64,000 bases of DNA from Anisus vortex (taxonomy: Eukaryota; Mollusca; Gastropoda; Planorbidae): the NCBI GenBank assembly GCA_949126835.1, contig OX421497.1, positions 23,067,612 to 23,131,611 on the forward strand. The letters are read 5' to 3'. Position numbers and translations under genes: made by a program. Below, one piece after another: positions 24,101 to 35,300 of the stretch (within the stretch, counting starts at the first letter, position 1; every line of letters starts with the position of its first letter). The notes beneath the pieces were generated by a model. That model worked only from the letters and a program-made list of their open reading frames with translations. It had not been told where the DNA came from and searched no databases.

Positions 24101-27100
24101 TATTTTTATGGCTAAATGACTGAATCTTTGTTCAGGTGCTGTTGCGAGGACCATTAAAATGTAGGAAAGGTGTTATTTTACTGAGATCAGGAAGCATCCA
24201 GATTCTAGGAGGGGAAGTGGAGACAACTGATGAAGACAACAAACCTTCAGAGGTTTTAAAGAAAACAATGTATATAATGTCTTATTTACAAACAAAAAAC
24301 AAATTATATTCAAATAAAATAGAATTGTTATTGCATGGATAATACTTTTATAAAAACATAGGGAATATATTTATTGTGAACATTCATCCTCAGGATGAAA
24401 AATAGAGAACATGGTGATGGTGATGCTAGAACTGAATTTTCTGGAACATTTTTGGTTCAGAAGAAAGACTTTAAATCAGACAAAATCATCAAAAAGGAGA
24501 AAGTAATGACTAATTTTACAAACACTGGCTCAGTCTGTCAAAAACAAGAGATTTGTAACACAAGAGAAAATTCAATAATAATTAAAAGTGAGACAACTTA
24601 TTCAAATATTGGAATGAATGAGTCCAAGAGAAAAATCTGGCCAATTAAAGCAACACCTCGAAATGAAGATGAGGTAAGGTTGATTTTCCTTTGCTCTTTA
24701 AAAAAAAAGATAATTTTTTTGTTGCTTTCTGATGTAAATTTAGAATGATTTCTTGTTAAAAACTAGTTTTTTTTTTTTAAATGTTAGTTTGCTTAAGTTA
24801 TATGTCAGATTTACATGAGAATAAAAAGATTGTTGATTGAATTTCTATTTAATCCTGTTTTAGTGGGAAGATGACATAGACTACTCTCATTTGCTTGAAG
24901 ATGAAATGAGCTTTAATGATAATGAAGACATGAAAGAAGAAAATGATCTCATGCATGAAGCCCAGACATCAGCGGCTGGTAGAAATCTGTTTTCCGAGTC
25001 AGTTCATTTTAATGAATCTAAAGGTTATTCAAGTCTGTTTAAAAGCAACCTAAAAGTACCACAGAACACTGAGCAGATCACTCTTGCAAAAGATTCACTA
25101 AAGAGACCACACAGTGTTGAAGAGACTTTGGGTCAATGTAAACAAAGAATTATTGACACGTCACAAGCTCAAAGAACCTTTGCACAGCCGTCACTTGTCA
25201 CAACAGCAGCATCAGCACTGTTAGGGACAGCACAAGTCAGCAGTTCAAGTTCTAAAGTGTTCAACAATTTATCCCAAAATAAAAAGATGGATAAATATTT
25301 ACCACAAGCAGTTGTTCAACCAATTGATCACCAACTCCCTGATTGTGAAGGTAACATGTTTTCTAATCTCAATTTTTTTATTCCAAATATTAAACAAATT
25401 ATATTCTTCGCTGATAAATTTCTATTCATTGTGATTACAGAGAGATAAAATATTTCATTTTACATTCATTTATAGATAGGAATAATGAAACTAGGCAGTG
25501 ATAATAGGTTTTAAACTTTGGGAAAATGGACTTGTTTTTTCAAGTTTGAGAAAACTGACAAAGGTTTGGGAATGTTTGTCAATTTCAATTAAATGGAATT
25601 GCTATAATTAAATATAACAAAGTATAACAAAACAATGTAGTTAAGAAAGCATTAATAAAACTTTTATTGTGATTTTTTTTCTCATAAAAGTACAGTACTT
25701 AAAAGACACCCTGAAAATTTTTTTTTTTAGGATAAACTTTATACACTACCAGTAGACATTAATGACCAACTAAAAAGGTTTTCCTTAACATTGGGTTAAT
25801 ATTTCAGTTTGATAGAAAATAGTATTAAAATGAGTTGTTTAAATTTTAAGATTACAAAATAAGGTATTTATATTTAAAAATTAATTAAAACGCCTTAGAA
25901 TCTACAAGATTTCAAATGGCTTATATAAAAATAAGGAGTGAAGTCTGATACTGTACATAAACATGGTTACAATAAACCTATAACCTTATTTATTTGATGT
26001 TGGTTGCGATTTTTCCAGCATATTTAATATATATATATAAAATAAAGATTGTTTTTTATCCCCTGATCTACTTTTTAAAAGTAAATCAATATAGCGCAGT
26101 AATGTTAAAATTTCAATAATTTCTTTTTCATTTTATGTGCTTGTGAGCATAATATATCAGACGTGATTGTCTGCAACCAGATCTAAAAAATAGATTTCTT
26201 GCAACAAACAGTAGCCTAATGTTTAAATGTTAAAACATTGCTTTTTCATTCAAAACCACTCCAATTATTTACCATGTTTGTAAAAAGAAAAAAAAAGAAC
26301 CTGGTTCAAATTCAGAGTTATATGAACAAGGACCTGTGAACAATAACTTCGTTAAAGTTCAATCATTGTAAGTTGTAACATGTCCATTGGTGAAGTTGAC
26401 ACAGTATCTGTGAATTTCATTGTAGACTGCAGATACTCTCTATCTCTTGAATAATAAATACTTTTGAATTCTAATCAGAAACTGTTGAAGTACACCCCCA
26501 TACTCGTGGAAATGACATCCGGAAATATCTGGATCCGGATCCGGCAAATATTAGGGGCCTACTATCCGGACCCAGCAAATAGTGAAAAATCATATTCGGC
26601 CAATCACTAATATATATATAATATATTAGCTCAGCAGGATCTAACATGTTTTTTAAAGACCTTGTTACCTAGATGATTAGAATTCTTGTATGGCCATGAG
26701 ACTCAGTTGTTCCCCTTGAAAAAAAAAAACATAAATAAAAGTGCTAATCTCTAACTAATTCTTGGTACTTTAAAGTTATGTATAGATCTAATATTTTTTT
26801 ATAAATGATTTTGTAATTATTCTGATACTAAATACACATATTGAAATAGTTTGCTTGTTTTGACATACATTCCTGTTCAGTTGGAAATTTCCCACATCCT
26901 GGTAAACATTGTTTTTTTTTTGGTTTTTTTTTTAAAGTTTGGTAATTTTAAAATGATTTTACAAGGGAAAACTGTACTATGCTGTAAACTGCATCTAGGC
27001 GCATGAATGACATTTAAAAAAAAATTCACTATTCTTGTGTTTGTATGACATTTAATATCTACAATCCATTACATTGTCTCAGTGTTTTATTTCATGTCTG

Positions 27101-30036
27101 CAAATCCTTTCTGCATTCATTTAGTACCGGTAGTAACATTGGCATACAATGTAATTTAATATCTAAATTTAAGGCTGTTCAATTATATATATAAAATATG
27201 TATCAGTATGTATTGTTATTGATTAAAGATGTATCCAATTTAATGTGACATTTTTATGTTCATTCCCCTCAACTGTTGCTATTGACAGGTCTTGCTGATG
27301 AATTACCTTATCAGTACCTATCAAATATCAAGAAATTAAGGCTTCCTGCAACAATTACTGTAAAGGTAAGTAACAAAAGTGGAAACAAAAAATTATTCTT
27401 TTCATCATTAATGAGTTTTAATCTTTGTGTTAATTTTTGCCATATTTGCTCAATTAAGCTTGACGTTTTCCATCTTTAGGCTTACATCAGCACTTTAACA
27501 GAAAAACTTGGCAGCAACAATGGACTTTGTTGGAGTTTAGCTTGTAGAATCAATGATGGAACAGCAAGTATTGATGTAGATTTGGATGATACTGGAAGTA
27601 GTTTTCATTAACTGATGTTTTATCATTATTATGTATTCATTTTAAAATATAATATCTATATATATAAAAAGATCGTATTTGTGCCCCCACGGATCCCCAT
27701 TGGTCAATTTGAAAACACGTGAGTTTGTTTCACTGACCTATTTAGGCCTAGGCCTATATACTGTTTAATACTTTTTTACATCGAACATGTGTCTTTGCTA
27801 GCTCAGTTGATAACGTAGTGGACTGCTATGCGGGCGACCCAGGTTCGATTCTCCAGTTAGACTATACCTTTTTTTTTCTACAATTTTTTTTTCAAACTTT
27901 TAAAAACAAAAGACAAATCTACGGGCAATTTAGATTTTTGTTAAATAAAAATACTTGCCTATTTTTTTACCCGATTACAATATTTATTTTAAATTACTTT
28001 CCTTCAGTAAAGAAAAATAATTAATTTTTAGATTTCTTTAAATTGTAGTTTATACAATTTTTTATCTCCACCTTATACAGTCCTGTTTATTTTTCACCCG
28101 GGCAACGCCGGGCAATGTAGCTTGTATAACATATTAACAAGATTTAGTGGAAAAATATGCCTACCTGTTAGTGTGTTGTTAATTTTTTTTTTAATTTTTT
28201 TAGACTTATTTATAAAAAATAATTAACTATATCATATTTCTCTCTTTGAATTCTTCAACCTGTAAAGCTAGTTTTAAAAAAAAAAAATTAATAAAAACAG
28301 CCCCCCCCCCAAAAACAATGTAAATAAATGTCTAATTATGTACATTTTACAGGTTCTAACAAAAATGATAGGCTTTACTGCCAAAACAAGCCTTGAGATG
28401 AGACAACAGATGAAGACACAGCCTCGGATTAAGCAAGAACTCATGCAGGCAAGTGACACTAGTAGAAGTTTATTGAGTGAATGAACATATTAGCAATATC
28501 TCATGATCAACTTACATATCAATTTCATTGAAACATAAAGGATAGTTTGTGTTTAGACTTTGATAATATCAATCATCATCACTGTAACTTTGTAATTCTT
28601 TTATTTGAAAGAAAATGTGTTTTACTGAAATTTAAAAAAACATCCAAGGGAGACAAAATAAAAAATATTTTTCAAACTCATATGGAGATATTGTAAGCCA
28701 TTATTCTAATGCACATGGAGCTATTCTATTCCAATATTCTATTCTCCTGTTTGATAAGGGTTGATTGTTTAGGTTTTGATTTTTTCAAACAACATATTGG
28801 AGTATCAAAGACAAAATGAATATTTGTATTATAGATAGTAAAGACATTACTTGTATCACCATAGATATATCACTGGATAGTAAAGACATTACTTGTATCA
28901 CCATAGATATATCACTGGATAGTTAAGACATTACTTGTATCACCATAGATATATCACTGGATAGTAAAGACATTTCTTGTATCACCATAGATATATCACT
29001 GGATAGTAAAGACATTACTTGTATCACCATAGATATATCACTGGATCGCCAGCTTGGGATTAAACCAATAGAAATTAAACAACCCTCTTTTGTTTTAGAG
29101 ATTTTGTTTTATATAAAATCAAGATAGGCCTAAACAACTATAGGCTTTATGAATGACCACAATGAGATATTAGACTAATATTGGTAAATCGTAGGAAGAG
29201 TCATTAAAATTACTTGATTATCTTGTGCAGTCGATTTATTTATTTCATAAACTTTTTTTGTGTTGCTTTCAATATAATGATGAATAAAAAATAAGTTGAA
29301 ATCCCATCATCTAGCCCCAGAACAAAAAAATGCTAACCAATAATCGAACTAAATTATTTGGTTTGGCCTATTACAGGCCAGCAGCCGTTTAGCAAGTGTT
29401 AACGCATCCTTTAAAATGATTGAAATACATTTAAAGCAATAAAGAACATGTTATTTTATATTATTAAATCCTACATTGAATAATATTTATTTCAGATTTT
29501 ATTATAACAATTTCATTAACTTTTCTCAATTTAATAGAGTTTTCAATAAAATTTAATTAATAGATAATTGTTGGATAGTTAGGACTAAACTTTAGGAGCT
29601 ATGAATTAGAAAAAAAATCTTGATGATGGACTAACATGTGTAGAGCAAAAACCATTCATAATATCCAAAACCTAATGATTGATTTGAATTCCCCATGAAA
29701 AAGTACATAATTGACTTACAATTGTTGTTGTTTTTTTTTGGCGATCCAGTAATATCTCTATGGATTCATTTTTGGTTAAATAGAGTTGTTGATATGGTTG
29801 TTTGAAAGTCTTTACTCACTGATTTCTAAATGTATTTGTTCCAGGGTTTGTCCCTGTGCCAACAGAAACTGATCAACATTTCCTGCTTAATGGAACTAGA
29901 GATTAAAAGTCTGAACAGAAAACCTGTTGTGAAGAAACTTCTGGAGATTTCTTCTGACCATGTTAATCATCTGCTTGAAAGATTAGCCACACGCATACCA
30001 TCTAGATCTAATTCAAGTTTTCAATTTGTTCAATAA
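21161..30036 (+). CDS. RMI1: RecQ-mediated genome instability protein 1, complete, 11 exons
   Basis: RMI1 is the OB-fold scaffold of the BLM-TOP3A-RMI dissolvasome that resolves double Holliday junctions in the nucleus. Exons: 21161-21268, 21990-22136, 23396-23503, 23855-23968, 24136-24269, 24394-24673, 24864-25350, 27289-27365, 27480-27593, 28353-28448, 29845-30036, about 618 residues (human 625). N-terminal helical and OB1 blocks: AFEWLTACLEWIEQEN, IFEQWLMSDL, KPSRMLLLCLTDGHTQVKAV, EYQPIQALNALLPFGLK, GVILLRSGSIQILGGEVE. A disordered middle follows (exons 6-7, including an acidic WEDDIDYSHLLEDEMSF). The C-terminal OB2 blocks are LRLPATITVKAYISTLTEKL, DGTASIDVDLDD, VLTKMIGF and LCQQKLINISCLME. 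Introns 4 and 10 use GC donors. Exon 9 has no canonical donor in the required phase (see findings). The ATG at 21161 directly follows an aaacag and could be the start of an internal exon, so a 5' extension is possible. Confidence 0.92.
21485..21720. repeat. GC-richer block in RMI1 intron 1, unidentified
   Basis: About 235 bp of markedly higher GC (ccaggcgccagggcggggtt and neighbours) within an AT-rich intron. Open frames exist on both strands but none resembles a known protein. It is probably an interspersed repeat copy. Confidence 0.3.
22755..23215 (+). repeat. Imperfect direct duplication in RMI1 intron 2
   Basis: Two copies of about 150 bp, starting near 22760 (cagaagttagacggcaacaa) and near 23088 (ccagaagcttgacatcaaca), share tatgcatgtgcca, ccagggtgac and gaaacnttctcant blocks in order. 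The copies are diverged, so the duplication is old. Confidence 0.5.
26500..26610. repeat. Candidate small palindromic repeat in RMI1 intron 7
   Basis: The stretch contains ggatccggatccgg and related gatccgg/tccgga words and ends attcggccaatcactaat. Such words occur in short inverted-repeat elements, but I see no clear terminal repeats or target duplication. Confidence 0.3.
27655..28124 (+). mobile_element. Non-autonomous Helitron-like element with an internal tRNA-like segment
   Basis: The element starts TCTATATATATAAAAAGATC immediately after an A. It ends with a hairpin CCCGG-gcaacg-CCGGG followed by gcaatgtagcttgt. These are the 5' TC and 3' hairpin-near-end features of Helitron-like elements; the terminal CTTG is not a perfect CTRR. 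Inside, at about 27794-27865, tagctcagttgataacgtag and ggttcgattctcc match tRNA A- and B-box regions. It lies in RMI1 intron 9, 61 bp after exon 9. No transposase is encoded. Confidence 0.5.
28832..29048 (+). repeat. Tandem repeat, about 42 bp x 5, in RMI1 intron 10
   Basis: The unit begins gatagtaaagacattacttg and continues tatcaccatagatatatcactg. Five nearly identical copies follow one another with single-base differences. The array is not adjacent to an exon. Confidence 0.95.
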
Positions 30037-32368
30037 ATATTTTATTTTGTTTACTCCTTGTAATGATAAAGCTTTAATTTATATGGAATTATATTTATCA
30101 ATATCTTGTTTGCTTCAACTATTTGTTATTTCATTGCTTTCAACTAGTTTTTATGTAAAGAATAAATAAATCATGTAAATATTTTCAATGCTGACGCCTG
30201 TGGCTTTAGGGTTAGTAAGATCTAAACAGATAAGTTTGTATTTACTGGTAATGCACTGATGGCAACAGAATAGATACAGTAGATAAAGAAAATAACAAAT
30301 AGAGTAAAAACTGGTTATGTTCAACAAATTATGACTTGTGTTGGCCACACTTGATGAAATAATGCTACCAGTTACCAGCTGAGATGAATGGATGGAGTGG
30401 TTTGTGGTAACACATTGTTAATTAATTAACAAATAGTGAACTCCGCAGAGGGTGGACACCATTCTGACAGAGATATACAGGTACAGTAGGCAGGCTCAAT
30501 ATTGTACTCCTTTCTCCTGAGGTTAAAATATTAACAAACAAGCATAGAGATTTGGATTCTAAACTTTTTCTGAGTCATGAATCTTGTAAAACATTATGCA
30601 CCTTTTAAATGGAATACATTCGAGATTCTTGGATTGTAGCAAAATGTAACTGTACTAACAAATCCAATTTACATAAGCGAATTTCAAGAAAAAGAAATGT
30701 TTAAGCCGTGTTTATTTATCTCCCTTCATTCCTTCCGAAAGAAAATCCTTACAGAGTTTCTGGGGTTGGCGAAGCACAGGCTAGTGGCACTAAACATCAG
30801 GGTGGCTGATAGTGAGTGACATGGTGGCTAGTCAAACACTTAACTGCCCCGGTTGGTTTTCTTGGTCAATTATTATAGTAATAAGGTCATCCTAATAACC
30901 GAGTCGAGCGTTTGCATTGCAAGGTCTGGGTACCTATAGAACTATATTATAGAGATCTGGTCGCTTCGGGTCAAGGGAGAGAGGGTAGGATGGGAATAGA
31001 TATCCTCCCGGGACAGTGACACCAATAGTGACTGTGTTGATATATTTGTAGCCTTTCTTTTGTATACGGTCGTTTCTGTGGTTTCATATTAAATTTCATA
31101 TAATTGCAGGTCGGCAAATAAGAGTGTCAGTAATCGCATGGTTATATAGGCCTCGATCTCAACAGCCAACTTTTGTTTTTTAAATACTAGTCTAGGAGTG
31201 CTGACAGAATCAGATGCATCTTAGTAAAATTACTAAAACTAGCATAACTTCTTTGGGGTTCAATGCCCAATCAATAGGCTAAGCAACTATTGACGCGGGT
31301 CCATAGGAGTAGGAGATTTTAATAAAGATATATATGACATGCTTTTCACACTGATGCAGAACGTATACCCCCCCTCCCCCCCAACGAATCACACGTCGGT
31401 CGCGCACATCCACGACTACCCATTCTCATAGTATGCCGGTAAGTAGGTGTAGGCCCTATTGCTATAAAATAGAGGTTTTAAAAGATAATAATATTAATTA
31501 ATCCCAGCTCTAAGTTTAAAAGGATTTCTAGTCTATTCAACAAAATTTAACCACATTAGTGCGGCTAACTCACTCCAGCCATTATTTGGCCAACACAACG
31601 CCCATCAATTAACCTATATAGGATATAGGCAATCTGACGTATAGGCCTATTGTTTGTAAGCCACATACAGAAACACATTTTGCTTAAACTTTAAGAAAAA
31701 AGTATAATGAAACCAAATATATAGAGTCTATGTAAGTCTACAGTGGCCGAGCTGCAGCGCGTTCCTGATGATGGCCAAGAGTTGTTCTCGGGTCTGGAAG
31801 GTGTCCCTGAGTCTAACCAGCTTTGATGGGTAGTCCTACCTGACTTAAGTTGGGATAAAGTAAAAAAGGCTGGGCACACAATCCCATAGCATGCCGTCGT
31901 GGCCACAGAAACTGGTGACCGCTGCTTAACCCCCCCCCCCCCCCCCCCATGGATCAATTATATACATTATATGGTCCGACTTGATGCTACTTTATGTGTT
32001 CTATATTTTGTTATAGACGTGATTTCCCGATCGGATTTTAATAGAGAAAAATATTTGCCACTCTTGTGGACACTTGTGGTTGTCCGGAGAAGGAAGGGAG
32101 TTTTTATATATATAGGCCTACTATTATTTAGCTATAATAGTAAATAGGCCAAGTTTTTCAAATGTTATTATGTATAATAGTTGGCAGCTCTTCTGGGTTT
32201 GTTTACTTCCTTACTGAGGGAAGACTATAATAATAAGAATAGCCATTGCACACGAAAGTTAGTCATTTATACGAAAATAGAACAAGGGGATATGTCATCA
32301 AACACACTATAATTCACAACAAACAAGACGCATTTCTAATTGGGGATTTACCTTTATTTTTTTACAAG
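30037..32368. other. Intergenic region between RMI1 and CHMP1
   Basis: It contains the likely RMI1 3' UTR (several AATAAA words near 30030-30170), an unassigned GC-richer patch at about 30730-31030 that may be a repeat, a C-rich tract near 31370, and a SINE family A copy interrupted by a C-run at 31737-31985. No gene is supported. Confidence 0.55.
31737..31985 (+). repeat. SINE family A with internal poly-C expansion
   Basis: The body (gggtctggaaggtgtccctgagtctaaccagc, discussed in parts) and the catggatcaattat...ggtccgact end match other copies. A run of about 20 C near 31930 interrupts the 3' part. The head has lost a clear B-box. Confidence 0.75.
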
Positions 32369-35300
32369 ATGGATAGTATCCTTTTGACGTTAAATTTTTG
32401 TTTGTCATTTCAATCATTTGTGATTTTATTTGAATTATTAATTATTAGGCTATAGGCTATAGGCCTACTGCTATACTATACTCGACTATACTAATTACTA
32501 TAGATGTCTAGTCACTATAGTCTATATTCTATAGTGACTCTATAGTCTATAGTCTAGAAGTATAATAGAGTGTGAGTCAATTTTAGACTTGATTGATTGA
32601 TTCTGACTGATTGACTTGAATCTTGATTAGACTAACACTATCTTACTTATGAATCTTAGATTTATTTAGAATTATGGCATTAGCCTCATTACTCATTAGT
32701 CATTAGGGTATACCAGAATTATATTACTTATTAGTTATTAACTTAACATCATTAAAAACATGAATAAAAATGCAAGACTAGACCACGGATGAGGCTGAGG
32801 GTAGCTGTAAGCGCAGGATGCAATTTATATATCTTCTTCTTTAAACTTTATATAGGCTAGATATAATTTCTTTATATTTATATATAGTATTTAATATAGG
32901 CCTATATCTGTAATATTATATTTAATATATGAATATATGTCTATAATTCTATAATTATATGTTAAGATTTATATATATAAGATTTGTTGATTAGTTATAG
33001 TTATAGTATATAACATATATAACTTATAACTTATAATAGTTATTAGAATTAAACTTGAATCACTAGACTAGAGTTAGAGTCTAGAGCTAGACAGTAAAAT
33101 ATTATCATAAAAATTTTTAAAAAAGACAAATTTAGGAGTAAAGATGACTAGACAGTGAACAGTAGTTATCATTATCATATAAGTGTAAGAATGCTTTTTA
33201 GATGTGATCATTCATAACTTGATTCATAATTCATAACTCATAACAATCATAACTCTAAACCCATAAAACTTGATCATACGACTATATACTTTAATTAATA
33301 TAATAATATAATGATTACTATGTAGTTTAAGTAGGGCCTACTGTATTTTTTTTACTGTAAGGACTAGTATAGATGTAATTATGGACTGTACCATTAATTT
33401 TTTAATATCATGAAGATATAATTTTATATGAGACACTCAGAAAAACAGGGATAAAAATAAAACCAACTCAATTTTGCCTACATTTAATAGCACTGACAGT
33501 TAATCACCAATCACACAACACTTTTTAAACATATATATGGAAACTTCAGACAGACAATCACAGCGGCAGAAGAACTTATTTGTTTTTATAACATGAAATG
33601 CAGAAATGCTAACTGCCATAATAATCCGATCATAATTGTCAAAGTGACAGGAAAAAGAATGTAGTTTTTATAGGTATATAGAATTTTCCTGACAAAAAGT
33701 AAAGTGAGACTATAAATATTAAAAGTTTGAATTTATTTTTTGAAGTAATACTTATGGGAACAAAGAAAGCAGTTTTATTTTAAGTTAAAAAAATAGAGGG
33801 GAGGGGGATATTTAAGCAAGTCTGTGGCATGCTTTGAACATATGCTTTTTTGCCTGGCGAGATTGGAAATGCACCCTTTTAAAGCAGATATAGTAACCTC
33901 TTAGTTATTTGGGGGTACCTGGCTAAGTTATAGGGATTCTCATGTCTTTCCTTTCACCCCATGAACTTTAGTAAAACAAAGAAAGTGCAGTAAGATTCTA
34001 AGGGTTTGGCATAATTTATCTCCCTGCATTAGCCCACATGTTTTCTCAAAGATGGTTTATTACAATTAGTTCAATTGTTTTTGTTTTTTTTAATGCATCA
34101 AAGGTTTCCTTGACCAAATATAGAACATATGTTTAATTTAAAATTTGCTGCTAAAGATCTTGAAAGACAGGCTAAAAGATCTGAGAAAGCTGAGAAAGAG
34201 GAGAAAGTTAAACTTAAGAAGGTAAAGTCAAAGTGTTAAGCTGAATTTTGTATTTCTTTTTCAATCTTTACATTAACATCTTTATAGTCAATACTATTCT
34301 GCCTCTTTTTGTCTCTAGAGGCTAAGTGAGATGCTGAATTACTAATGAAACCATTTTTCTTTCTTTGAACTTCAGGCTATTCAAAAGGGAAATTTAGAAG
34401 GTGCTAAAATTCATGCAGAAAACTCAATAAGACAAAAAAATCAAGCATTAAATTATAGAAGAATGAGTGCTAGAATAGACGCTGTGGCAGCACGAGTTCA
34501 AACTGCTTTAACTACACGGCAAGTGACAAACTCTATGGCTGGAGTAGTCAAATCAATGGAAGCAGCCATGAAGTCAATGAATCTTGAAAAGGTATGTTCC
34601 AACTGTTTTATTTATATATTAGGTGCAAATATTAATCAATGATTGCAAAGAATTATAAGAACAGATTTCTTATTGTTTTAAAGAAAGGGATACCCCGGTA
34701 TGTGACACGATTTCACTGGATGATTACATTCATTAACAAAGTGGTCAGAATGTTAACGCAGATACCCTCCAAAAAAAGTTAAGTATCCTGTCTGACCAAA
34801 TTGATACATTGGGCCAGTGAAGCAGCGATCTCCAGTTTCTAATGCAGACACCAAGAAAATGCTTAATTAAAAAATAAAAGCCCTTACTTGACACTCATAT
34901 TTAATAATTTAATCAAGAAGAATTTGTAATGAATTTAGTGGGCAGTTCTTGCATGTTCAACTAGATGGTTGACTTATCTACTAAATGCCTATATGAAAAT
35001 GAAAGGGCAGGCCTTTTTGCAAAATGAGGAAGGCTATTCACAAGGTGTCAGCTAGTACGCCATATGAGAGTTCGTAAATATATTTGAAATAAGAAACAAA
35101 TGATCAACTGGGAGATCTGGTATCAGCTTGCTACAGGGTGGCTAGTCTCAGACAGGATCTTGGTGTGTCCCTCCCGATCCACCCCTTAACATCATTACGC
35201 CCTGGATGTACAACCGAAAGGCTCGTACAGTAATTTTTTAGACACTTATAAATCAGTGGTACAATAACTTTTATTCCCTACACTGGCTACAGCTGTCTCA

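Noticed and set aside
27790..27865. A functional tRNA gene
   Set aside because: The A- and B-box-like words are present, but the acceptor and anticodon stems do not fold convincingly by eye, and the segment is enclosed in a Helitron-like element.
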